The notes beneath the pieces were generated by a model. It worked only from the letters and a program-made list of their open reading frames with translations. It did not search any database and was not told the origin of the DNA. DNA of 64,000 bases from Phoronis australis (Eukaryota > Phoronida > Phoronidae), in NCBI GenBank assembly GCA_002633005.1, contig NMRA01000210.1:249653-313652 (forward strand), written 5' to 3'. Below, piece by piece: positions 45,501 through 62,743 of the stretch. Position 1 is the stretch's first letter, and every line of letters starts with the position of its first letter. The position numbers and the translations under genes are program-made.

Positions 45501-48500
45501 ATTTAAGTTGACCTTTCCCATTACAAGATGAGGTGCTAGCCTACTACCATCACTCCCGCATTCCATATGGCAAAATCTTAGTCACCCACCTAAACTGTAG
45601 TTCTCTAACAAAAGTGCCATGATTTTCGCATCGTCATTTTGCCACTAAAATGGCATTGGGCCGTTCACCGTTGTCATGGTCTGGGTAACGAGGTAGTATC
45701 AGACTGTTCAGTATAAACAACTTTTTCAGTAAGGAAGTTGCTATTGGTTTGACCCTACAATTAAAAGTAACTGTTAAAAATTAAACTTGCCATTGCCACA
45801 ACATTTGTTCCGTCAAACGTGTCTTATTTGTTACACACACTTGAACACTGAATGTGGACCATCTGGAGTTATCTCAAAAAATTTGAAAGAACCGAAAATG
45901 TGTTGCCTTTTGTATCACTAAGAAAAAAGTAAATCTTAGTTTAGCACTGCGCGTAAAATCGTATACAGATGCTTCGGAATTACCGCAAAACCCTGAAGAC
46001 TGTTCCTCAGAATCTGAACCAGGGACAGCGTTCACTTTTCTTGCAAGAAAAGCGAGATGACACACAAAATCATGCGAGTTAAAGGAGCGTTTCGCAAATA
46101 TGATCGCGACCTTACTGGTATAATCATGCAAACTGGTGGCCAATGAAATGATTAGTCAATTGGAATGTTGAATTATGGAACTGAATTATGGGAAAGAATT
46201 CATTGTTTCCGTTTATTATGCGAAAGTCATGTTGTCGCGGTCGTGATGATTTTATTAATCTTATTTATATTCTTCATCCTTATTACTTTGGAAATTGGCG
46301 TTTTATGATTTAGTTTCAGAAGAAGATAAAAAGAAAGCAAGCGTCACAATCGTTATTAAAGGCACAAAGGAAACGGTAAGAGTGCTATGAAATCTTTGAT
46401 CCGCTAAAGAACTTGCACGCGAGAAAACCAAACTATAGCTGTTGTAATTCATTAAGTCGCTACCGTTATTTCTGCTTACAGGATCCCTAAATATTGACCC
46501 GTGATCCTGCTTTCTGCGACAAAATTGAAACTTTCAAGTGACCCTTGTTAATGATTCACGTGAGCACGTTTCACAAAAAATAGCGTATTTTTGCTGCGAA
46601 AATTTCCCCAAGTCACGGCCAAAATGTCATAGTTATAATCCGGACTATGTAGCAGATAGAGCATTGCAAGATTTGTGCCATCTTGCGACATTTGTTCCCT
46701 CCCATCAAGTGTTGTCTGTGACTACCGGTCGTTCATTATGAAATCGGGCGTGCGTTCAGTAGACGCTAGGACCTACGCTAGGGCCTAGCTAAAACCTAGT
46801 CAAAGTCACGTGTTCTTATTTAAAATGCACGGCAATATCTCACGTAATCTCGCGAAGTCTTGCTTTTTAGCGAGGTCCTAGCGTTACTAAACGGGAGGCG
46901 GGATTTCCCCAGAACTGTTGACGGTGCGTGAATTATTTTCTTAGTTCAGCTTACGCATTTCTGTGAGCTTTGAGTCGGGAGTTACTGGGTGTGAATTGTC
47001 TAAAACTGATATTGAACCGATGGATATAGACATGAGGCCGAGAATTACTTGATAGTTTATTTATTTTGGCGTTTTTACTGAGTAGATCATTTGGGCAGTT
47101 TTTATGATATGTCAGTGACATCTACCGCGATATTTCTTAGTCGTTTTCAGCAATTTTAAGTATTTTACTTTTGAAATAATAAATCTTAAATTTATTTTTA
47201 GTTTGACAGCACCTTGTTCCAAAAAACCGTCGCCAAAGCCTTGAATGACCACTGCACCCGTAAGTCATGTGTCGGATCTTCAAACAGGTAGCTACCTACA
47301 CTACTTCGTCCTTTCAGTCTTAAATAAACTATTTTCTTTTTGCTATTTTAACGCTCATGTCCTGCTATTCTACAGAATACTAGTACTTATAATCGAAAGA
47401 TGTAAACAATAAATTGCATGGCCTTGCTTTCCAGGAGAGAGGTGTGGAATGCTGTTACTGCAGACGATGTAAAGATTCTGAGTGTAACTCAAAAAGGTGA
47501 CTCGCTTGGGGTAGTTTTCTACGTAAAAACTGGTCAAGCGACATTAATGAAGTCTGACAACCTTAATGAGGCTATGGCAGATCCAGATGTCCAGAAGACA
47601 CTAAGTGCAGAAGGCTTTAGTGTGACGTCAGTGCAGCAGCATTCGCCAGAACCAACAGACAACTCGACCTTGATCATAGGGGCCGCTGCAGGCGGTGCTG
47701 CTGTGTTGGTAATCGCAATTGCATTCACTGTGGCAGCGATGTATAAAACGTAAGTATCTTTACTTAAAGGTGTAAAAACACACGGCGAATTCCCGCGGAC
47801 TAGTGTCTAAATTTTGCGGTCACGAAAATTAAACTCCTATTTGTTTGAATTATGGGTGCTGATTGTTTTTCTGCTGCTTGTGTTGGGTTCCTTCTCAAAT
47901 CTCACTTGGAACAGACATAGGCCTAGAATTCGCGCTCGCTGCCGGTGCTCCATATGATTTGACCCGCGCGGGACCTTTAACGCTTTCACGTGACAAAAAT
48001 AGCAGCCAGGTAATAGCATCCTGCTCTGTACCTTCCATGATGTTGTTTCTTCAAGGAGTCTTGACTAATTTCTACATCATCTCATTGGTATTTGTTTTTC
48101 CCTTTCCCAATGTCATATACAAGCGTCCTTTATTTATTTTCAGTCGGAAATGCCGCTGTAGAAAAAATTCAACAGTTTCTACTTTGGAGCTGAGGGAAAC
48201 GAGCTAAAGGTTATCGGACAGTTCAATGGGTTCTAGTTGGTCTAATGCGTCGAGGAGAGATAGCTAAATTGGAGACATTGCATGGACTTCTATGTCTTAT
48301 TTGATTCGAGGGAAAATCGGTTTTTCTTAAGTGGATGAACTTCTCGCTGAGGATGATAAAGATTGAAGATTCCGCGGGAGGGGTTGTTAGAAACGTACAA
48401 CAACTCCGCTTGGTGTTTTGCCGTCTCCGCCGCCAGGCAGGTATTTCGGCTTCGAGATGCGTCATGCTATATTTCAGTCTCAGGCAAGTCAACAAAGGCG

Positions 48501-48883
48501 GTGGTGACCGATCGAGATTGGGCCGGAGGGGGCATGAAAAGTATTAGTATTGTTTTCTGCAGGGTATTTCTATCAAAGTGTATCATATGAAATTTTTTGT
48601 TACATTATTGAAAAATAACTGACTCGAAGGTGATTGCGGCTCGGTTCATTTTCGACTTTATTGACAATTCATTACTAGTAAAGCCACCAAGTGCGTTTAC
48701 CCGAACTGTTATCGAATAATGTTGTTATTCAATCTACCAGATAAACGGTTCTATTCCCACAGGTTATTTTCCTTTTCCTACGTCACTGGTGCGTTCTTTT
48801 AAGGGTTTTTCCAACAGTTACTATAATTGGTATTTGATTTAAGCTTTCACATTCACGGTCCTCGTTTCAAAATAATGAATAAA
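27526..48883 (+). CDS. Beta-helix/EGF/PSI/REJ/GPS/SEA single-pass receptor, 14 exons
   Basis: Coding exons: 27531-27890, 28961-31233, 31945-32090, 34435-34623, 34840-36959, 37506-37727, 38581-38803, 41679-41836, 43005-43277, 44050-44257, 46320-46375, 47202-47287, 47435-47749, 48144-48207. All introns are GT..AG and every phase agrees; the sum is 6693 nt, or 2230 aa plus stop. Order: signal peptide (about 12-30), three homologous beta-helix modules (about 37-362, 363-677, 678-968), EGF (977-1011), PSI-type Cys knot (about 1027-1075), REJ module (about 1080-1900), GPS (C2030..C2032-N-HLT), SEA-like domain (about 2060-2170), membrane helix (about 2183-2206) and a 24-aa tail. REJ plus GPS places it with sea-urchin sperm receptor for egg jelly and polycystin-1/PKDREJ proteins. 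Like suREJ1 it has a single membrane span. The ligand and role are unknown. Exact splice choice is inferred without cDNA. Confidence 0.88.
27531..27890 (+). CDS. REJ receptor exon 1: signal peptide and start of beta-helix module 1
   Basis: ATG at 27531 opens the frame. A second in-frame ATG at 27564 begins MHCAAALLMILTGVASSAA, a typical signal peptide, and may be the real start. A strong acceptor (tttctctttttccag) ends five bases before the first ATG, so a 5' leader exon probably exists upstream. The exon ends GIDTHTGNV before GTAAGT in phase 0. The module opening (ATLIIEAGTEI) is the strand-turn pattern that recurs at the starts of modules 2 and 3. Confidence 0.82.
28961..31233 (+). CDS. REJ receptor exon 2: giant beta-helix exon
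   Basis: A 2273-nt exon from tttacag to CAG/GTAAAC encoding residues 121-877. It carries most of module 1, all of module 2 and most of module 3. Landmarks repeat about every 315 residues: (R)LRCCHxG, GYMGTM, CG/CVER.S.Y, NHT.A..GRGGD and YNYWGS-like. Many N-x-S/T sites are present. Asn/Gly/Val-rich rungs fit a right-handed parallel beta-helix (Beta_helix/NosD-like fold). That fold assignment is by pattern, not by search. Confidence 0.85.
31575..31805. mobile_element. Inverted-repeat MITE in receptor intron 2
   Basis: GCATGAAACAGTCCCAAATA at 31619 extends to a 29-bp arm whose inverse ends at 31769, with two mismatches. Weaker pairing continues outward to about 31575/31805. The interior has no ORF. 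Confidence 0.6.
31945..32090 (+). CDS. REJ receptor exon 3: end of module 3
   Basis: A 146-nt exon from ctaatttttag to GTGGGT. It encodes (R)NNVVTGNRIGVQYRSTG then KDFTHNMVCGNNEWNLQ and so on to NWL(G). It aligns with the corresponding rungs of module 2 (NNVMALWL..., GTQEWNVDY, NYWG). Phase 2 in, phase 1 out. Confidence 0.82.
33790..33995. repeat. Intronic ~60-bp minisatellite, copy in intron 3
   Basis: Three diverged units built on CTGGTCAC..T.C.TCGTGACGCA...GAGTAGGTAGTATC. The same unit reappears at 45290-45475. Confidence 0.45.
34435..34623 (+). CDS. REJ receptor exon 4: module 3 cap and EGF start
   Basis: A 189-nt exon from catacag to GTAAGA. It begins (G)AGSALQARKKIQDGYSGGG, parallel to SSIRDAYQKANVG and SYIRDGYLASGVG that close modules 2 and 1. 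It ends VDQCINKPCNAERDCS, the first half of an EGF domain. Phase 1 in and phase 1 out. Confidence 0.82.
34840..36959 (+). CDS. REJ receptor exon 5: giant EGF-PSI-REJ exon
   Basis: A 2120-nt exon from tctttccag to GTACGA, residues 990-1696. It starts (S)NGLCTVDGSCKCLIGWTG, completing the EGF. A Cys-rich DCATCLTKHTCVWC stretch follows, like a PSI domain. The REJ core comes next: FIGTCGDLFLDGSNTYDP, AMWVCEEGC, YQFRLHVSN, GEFTWKCFTREVTGALVDCP and so on. The W-x-C and DGS(N)TYDP patterns typify REJ/PKD-like repeats of polycystin-1 and suREJ. Many potential N-glycosylation sites are present. Confidence 0.85.
37506..37727 (+). CDS. REJ receptor exon 6
   Basis: A 222-nt, phase 0/0 exon from tatttttccag to GTAATT. 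It encodes FSTRLPSGTLMLWVIVRSPS, then GSTARAEQECTVSP and a helical acidic stretch (NIDQGLDNLDEVDSS). It corresponds to the end of the REJ module and the start of the helical part of a GAIN-like region. Confidence 0.78.
38581..38803 (+). CDS. REJ receptor exon 7
   Basis: A 223-nt exon from catttttcag to GTAACA. It encodes TQNKVNKLLVEAKSGSIQ..., then SVILDTQSSFDNDTVEKAAD and VLKTLSQNMKEDVLINE. It is mostly amphipathic helix, as in GAIN subdomain A. It leaves in phase 1. Confidence 0.76.
39281..40290. mobile_element. hAT-like non-autonomous transposon in receptor intron 7
   Basis: Terminal inverted repeats CATAGGCGGATTTAGG and CCTAGATCCGCCTCTG (inverse CAGAGGCGGATCTAGG) are flanked by CTGATCA at 39274-39280 and 40291-40297. 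TIR type and a 7-8 bp duplication suggest hAT. The left part has a short ORF ending MKKITSFFKENGI, similar in style to hAT/zf-BED transposase starts (weak). The right 458 bp is shared with 21958-22411 and holds a tRNA-like stretch. Confidence 0.7.
39829..40286 (+). repeat. Repeat copy inside hAT-like element, tRNA-like segment
   Basis: Partner of 21958-22411. Its A-box-like GGTGCGGTGGTAAAGC at about 39983 is recognisable. The B-box region (GAATTCTAGTC) is degraded. It is followed by the same C-rich GGGCGGGAAACCCCCCTCCC block. Confidence 0.6.
40590..41215. repeat. Degenerate ~135-bp tandem array in receptor intron 7
   Basis: Marker blocks like GACGACTTTTGGACGG, GACGACGCCTTCCC, GAAGACGACTTTCGGACG and AAGACGACGGCTTCTC recur near 40641, 40780, 40915, 41063 and 41176. 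They are paired with GAAATTTGGCAA/GAAATTTAACAAATAGG blocks. Short ORFs here arise from the repeats. Confidence 0.5.
41679..41836 (+). CDS. REJ receptor exon 8
   Basis: A 158-nt exon from cattgcag to GTAAGA. It encodes (D)IATHAINSIATLSRNRVNSS..., then SLSKLAVTDGRPVSVAAGGV and N. The phase (1 in, 0 out) matches exons 7 and 9. A hAT-like element and a degenerate tandem array lie in the intron before it. Confidence 0.75.
43005..43277 (+). CDS. REJ receptor exon 9
   Basis: A 273-nt, phase 0/0 exon from gtttccag to GTGCGA. It encodes a beta-rich segment (TIVHRITNTTNVTISDETGQ, then ISDVSVTYTRWPPGKFDG) rich in N-x-T/S sites. This is consistent with the beta-sandwich part of a GAIN-like domain before the GPS. 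Confidence 0.78.
44050..44257 (+). CDS. REJ receptor exon 10: GPS motif
   Basis: A 208-nt exon from ttttcttag to GTAACA. It holds NCVSTQDGRTLSPAGC followed by FLAECQCNHLTYFGVTS. The four cysteines and HLT tripeptide match a GPS motif, with predicted autoproteolysis between Leu2035 and Thr2036. The two conserved tryptophans of most GPS motifs are not visible. Phase 0 in, phase 1 out. Confidence 0.85.
44757..45205. repeat. Dispersed repeat, copy B (receptor intron 10)
   Basis: Colinear with 895-1575, same orientation, with deletions. The family is unidentified. Confidence 0.6.
45290..45475. repeat. Intronic ~60-bp minisatellite, copy in intron 10
   Basis: Units CTGCTGGTCACAGTCCTTCC..ACGCAATACGAGTCGGAAGTATC and GGTCACGGCCTTCGTGACAT, homologous to the array at 33790-33995. 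Confidence 0.45.
46320..46375 (+). CDS. REJ receptor exon 11 (56-nt microexon)
   Basis: From gtttcag to GTAAGA. It encodes (E)EDKKKASVTIVIKGTKET, the first beta strand of the SEA-like domain. Phase 1 in and phase 0 out fit both neighbours. Identity rests on frame and strand pattern. Confidence 0.68.
46748..46902. mobile_element. Inverted-repeat MITE in receptor intron 11
   Basis: GTTCAGTAGACGCTAGGACC near 46754 pairs with TAGCGAGGTCCTAGCGTTAC near 46868 (about 27 bp with one bulge). CTAGG repeats lie inside. About 155 bp in all. Confidence 0.55.
47202..47287 (+). CDS. REJ receptor exon 12
   Basis: An 86-nt exon from tttatttttag to GTAGCT. It encodes FDSTLFQKTVAKALNDHCTR then KSCVGSSN(R). 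The F...F...A.....C pattern is the helix that follows the first strand of SEA domains. Phase 0 in, phase 2 out. Confidence 0.7.
47435..47749 (+). CDS. REJ receptor exon 13: SEA-like end and membrane helix
   Basis: A 315-nt exon from gctttccag to GTAAGT. It encodes DVKILSVTQKGDSLGVVFYV (a strand-turn-strand as in SEA domains), a short stalk, then IIGAAAGGAAVLVIAIAFTV and AAMYK, the single membrane span with small-residue (GxxxG-like) packing. Confidence 0.85.
48144..48207 (+). CDS. REJ receptor exon 14: cytoplasmic tail and stop
   Basis: A 64-nt exon after ttattttcag. It encodes (T)RKCRCRKNSTVSTLELRETS then TAA. The tail is short and basic next to the membrane, with two cysteines that could be acylated (inference). 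No signalling domain is present. Confidence 0.82.
48878..48883 (+). terminator. poly(A) signal AATAAA, REJ receptor
   Basis: This is the first canonical AATAAA I see after the stop at 48207, implying a 3' UTR of about 690 nt. Confidence 0.4.
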
Positions 48884-49258
48884 CGTACCGCACCTTAGAC
48901 AGTCTGGTAGGTTTTCTGACACTAATCTCTGTGACAGACTTTGTTTGCTTTGTAATTTGCACCCTTTTGGGGATGAAATTCATTTTCTTAGCCACTGTCC
49001 TTTTTACGAAAATTCAAGAGTTTTGTTGTTTGATAAAACCACACTTATTCTCCCGGATTTTGACCTCTTTTAAGAGTTCTGAAGACAAACTTACTACTTT
49101 ATGTAATATTTTTTGTAATGATCTGGTTAGATATATAGAAGGTGCGTTTAATAGACGATGAAATTTTCTGTTCACTTAATTCCATGGTTTTGAGCTTCAT
49201 ATCAAATTGTATGTGCATTGCTGCGCTTTTGTTTTGTTTAAAGTGACCAATAAACCCA

Positions 49259-49340
49259 GTAGGCTGGATGTTCAAGTAACACTGGTCTCTGTAATAAGAC
49301 AAGTGGGCTGGGTGTTCAAGTAACACTGGCTACTGTAATA
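49259..49340. repeat. Two 44-bp tandem units
   Basis: GT(A/G)GGCTGG(A/G)TGTTCAAGTAACACTGG repeats at 49259 and 49303. Confidence 0.65.
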
Positions 49341-49899
49341 CATTTACTTTCTCTATAAAGGAATAGCCTTGCAATACTTTCCAATTGACTCATACTTGAA
49401 AGTTATAGAGAACCAAAGGAATAGCTGCTAAGCCTTTCTAAATGCGCGCTGAGTAAAATTACCTCAGAATAAATAAATGATCTGCACTTAAAGCGCAGTG
49501 CAATTAGGACGAGGATAAAAATCTTTGAAACTAACTGGAATTTGGAATCTGGATGTCTCATGGATTCCTTACTGTTTGCTTTCCCACACACTGAAGACTA
49601 TAAGATGACAGAACTACAGAAAATGAGGATTTTCCCGCTTAATAACAACGGCTGATTTTTGGCCAAAATATAAATTTAGTTGTTTGGATAGTTGTTTCCA
49701 CAGACATATTACTACTGCTGTCTATAGTTGCTTCATTCTTGTAGGCCTAAAGTCTAAAAACCGCAGGCGACTAGAGATGTGCACTAGTAGATGTTAATAA
49801 ATCTGAAAGAGAATAAAACTATTCTGCATGAAGAAATGCAAGCTTCACATGACCACCTTTACTTTCAAAGTGCTAAAAAATGTTAAAAATGTTTCTGTT

Positions 49900-50330
49900 A
49901 ACAAATTATTTGATCTATTTACTGGAAAAGGCCATCGTACTTGTTTGAGATCGTCCGCCCCATATGCAATTCCTCTGTCGTTCAGTCAGGCATTCAGAAT
50001 GTCTAGTTATGTTGTGCACCAGCAACTGGAATTCTCTTCCAGTCTCTATCAAGGAAAGCAACCCATTCACTAGTAAAAAAACAATTTTAAAACTGTTTTT
50101 CATAATTTTTCAACTCAATAGCTCTGACACAGCCCGAAAACGAAATAGCATCGTACCGATCGAGAAGCGGTCTTTTCCTTAACGTCCACAAGTTTAGGTA
50201 CAACTTTAGCAACGTCTTTCCAAACTGTAAATGTGGCGACCATCAAACTTATCATCATATTTTCTTCAAATGTGCCCTGCCCTCATCGAATGCCAGAGGA
50301 GCTCACTCTTTCGTGTACTCAATGAAAACC
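49900..50330 (+). pseudogene. LINE ORF2 C-terminal relic
   Basis: Frames near 49920-50330 read SNWNSLPVSIKESNPFTS, then KKTILKLFF, and further on KFRYNFSNVFPNCKCGDHQT and YHHIFFKC. The WNSLP...I..S....FK block and the later C-x-C-G....H..F.C pattern are the usual tail of CR1/L2/Rex-type ORF2. Several frameshifts. Confidence 0.65.
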
Positions 50331-51086
50331 AATTAATTTGAATGCTCTCGATTCTAAATATTTCTACTAAACTTAAATTATTATTAAATGGTAGTCTAAA
50401 CTCCTACCTTTTTGTCGATGAATTCCTCTTAGGTAGTGTTAGTAAATTTTTATGCATCTTGTTACTTCAGATTTCCATAATAGCATGGGTAAATATTTGA
50501 ATACTTAGACACCACCTACATAGTTCTATGTATACTACTTTCTTTTTATGTACTGCCTACAACCCACATAATGCATCGCGATTTCTGAGTTAGTCATTAT
50601 TTTCCTTGTATGTTCTGTGTATTCTTGAATGACTATATATCACCATAAAAATAGCGCAGTAAAAACTAACGTCCAGATAAATCACTGACACCAGGAAGAG
50701 ATAACCACTCCTGCTGACACTAACTGAAATTTATTTTACTATACTTCCAAGAGGCTATATCAGGGATACTTGCTTTACATTTTTTCTACAAACTGATGAA
50801 ATTATGACAGTGGAACTGCGAAAATCCTTTGATTTCTGATTCCATTAACAAAACAAACTCAATATAGTTTTAAAGTATTGCTTTATTATTCTTCTAAAAA
50901 CAACATTGTAGACAGACCAACAAATTATCAGATGCCTTTCAATTCAGTGTCAGCCCGAAGGAATGAATCCAGTGTATACTGAACAAATAGCTATATGTAA
51001 CAAGTTTAAAAAATCGACAGTATTAAATTTTATCAATATAAAGTAATAAAACATAGAATCAATGTTATTTGACTAGACATAATTAA

Positions 51087-51524
51087 ATGCACAATAAAAA
51101 TCGAATTCTTAAAGACACCAATGGTAAATTTCAATCACAGCCAACACGTACTAGTAATCGTGATAGCAAAAATTATAAACAAAACCCATACATAAATGAA
51201 AGTGGAGCCATATTTGACGAAATCGAACGTGACAACGAAAGCAAGAACACCTACAAACACAACGACACCCTTGACACCAAAGACGAGCAAGACATGGCCT
51301 GTGACGCTGGCATTAACAACAACACCGACGATGCCGTCAGCAACCCAATGGTATTGACGGTGACACGACTACGAGGGGACAAGACAGGCAATGACAACAA
51401 GGTTGCTGCCAGTGACAACACCGAAGATGACACGACGACCCCTGCCGACGACGACAGCAATGCTCCCACAACATTGGCGAGACGACAACAATGCCAAACC
51501 CAACAATTGCAAAGATGGAGTTAA
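51087..51524 (+). other. Unassigned 145-codon low-complexity ORF
   Basis: Starts MHNKNRILKDTNGKF and becomes Asp/Asn/Thr-rich (NNNTDDA, DDTTTPADDDSNAP). No domain recognised and no splice or promoter context. The GAC/AAC-rich sequence could be a decayed repeat. It lies between the receptor gene and the CTH-like 3' end. Probably not a gene. Confidence 0.2.
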
Positions 51525-52841
51525 TACCACATAGCAAGGCGTCAGAGAATCTTTCAAAGGACCTGATCATTTAGAGCTGTGCAAAGCGAAAATTCGGAAA
51601 AATGGCCGTCATAGCGCTATCTTAGGTGTAATTTCACCCAAAAACAATGGGTCAGGCTTTTAACTGGACACTTGTTTTGGTTAATTTCATGTGGATTAGA
51701 TGAAAAATGCAACCTATAACTGAGATATGATAGACCAAAAAAAGACCAGAAAAATCAGTAAACAGAAGAACAATCCCCAGATTAATAAATCTAGAATAAA
51801 TCAAGAATGGTAAGTCCCAGTGAAAAACATTTGGCAAGATCCAGATAGCACGTTGACCAGATCTATCCAAATACCAATACGTCAAGGGGCGTGGCAGATA
51901 CTTAAAGAAATCAATCAATGACAGAGAAATCGATGGAAAATCCTGAATAACTCAAAAACCGTAAGTTGGCGAATAATGGCATATTTCAGAAAGTTCCTGA
52001 CCATATCTTGACCACATATCAAATTTCAAAAGAATCTGAACTAGAGCTCCACGAAAGTGCGAAAATATGGAAGACACAGAACAAACTTGGATGCGTTCAA
52101 TTTCGCCCAAAAACAATAGGCCGGGACCTCTACGGGAGATACATGTTGTGTGTAAACAGTTTGACTAACTGCCGCCAACAAAAGAGCGGTGAAGAATCGG
52201 TCAACACCAGATAAAGATGCTTAATGGACGTGATACTTACTGGACACGGTTGAGTGATTATCAATGAATCATTTTAGACACAAAACTCGTCCCTAAAAAC
52301 ATTTGGCAATCTTCAACCTACTTCATATTCACATCCTCCCTATATGTCGTGTTTCAAACTAATCTGACCAAGCAATCACAGCGATAAGCAAGTTCCACCA
52401 GTCACACTGCCATCTTTGATCCAACGTCGCCCCAAAACAATAGACTTCAAGCTTTTAACAAGGTACGTGAACAAAAAATGCGATCTGTAACGTGCGTACG
52501 ACCAAACAAAAATTCACGACACAGCAACAGAGTACATGTAGTATTGTGCAGCAGCACAAACCCCACAATCGTAACAGCAGCCTTTTATAATTTCGCAATA
52601 ATAAAAGTTAACAAAGGACCATTTAGTGCAGGGTTCATCCCAAGACGTGCAAGTTTTCAACATCCCTATTAGGGAATTCACTGGGAACTTCTGCAAACAA
52701 AATATAAGCACTAGGCCCATTTCTTGGACCAGCTTTCGAAGCCACAACTGAAACTTCTACCGTTCGCAGGGTTTCCAAAAATGAACATGGTCAGCAAGTG
52801 TCAAGCAGCCAGGAGGCTTTTTTGTGAGAAAAAGAACCAAG

Positions 52842-52847
52842 TTTATT
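52842..52847 (-). terminator. possible poly(A) signal of CTH-like gene
   Basis: AATAAA on the minus strand about 590 nt after the stop. It is the nearest canonical hexamer I noticed, so the 3' UTR length is tentative. Confidence 0.3.
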
Positions 52848-53434
52848 TCAGCAGGCTTTTGGCTGATCTAACGAGCGTAACAGTACCATCGGTACCATCA
52901 GCATTCGCAGCTACATATGTTGGTCCTCATTACGTGTCGCTCTTGCAGGCATACTTTGATTTACAAGCCACCACTTTACGGGAGTATGCTCCAAATTATT
53001 TTTGGGTTACTAATTTCTAGCAGTTTCATTGTAAGGGTATATGAAAGTGAAATGTTTCCTGCATATATAATTTAAGAAAGTATAGGCCGGAACTTCAGGA
53101 TTTTACTGATACTAAATATTCAAAACAAAAAATACCACAATTCACACATAATAGTGATCACATGTTAAATGATAGTCAAACATTTAATTGCTTGGATTCA
53201 GATTTTATCAAAAAAAAAAATTTAGATTATTACGGGTAAAAAACAGGCAGATAAAAATCAAATAATAAAAGAATGGACTACATGAAGTTACCTTTCAGCA
53301 AACTCTTCCATTTCCCCTATATTTTTAAGCAGATCAGCTATTGAAATATATAACTGTACTGCTTGCTGTGGGCTACTCCAGTCTCAGCTTGCTGTTGCTT
53401 CTGCATGCATCTGGACATTTGTAATGGCTCAAGC

Positions 53435-62743
<9,309 letters not shown>

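Larger units (their letters stand above)
50340..53434. other. Intergenic between convergent genes
   Basis: Three loosely similar stretches around CACCCAAAAACAATGGG (51637), CGCCCAAAAACAATAGG (52107) and GCCCCAAAACAATAG (52429) indicate an old tandem or dispersed repeat. The 3' UTR of the CTH-like gene occupies the right edge. Confidence 0.4.

Noticed and set aside
51087-51524. Novel secreted or acidic protein gene
   Set aside because: Low-complexity GAC/AAC repeats, no signal peptide, no promoter or poly(A) context.
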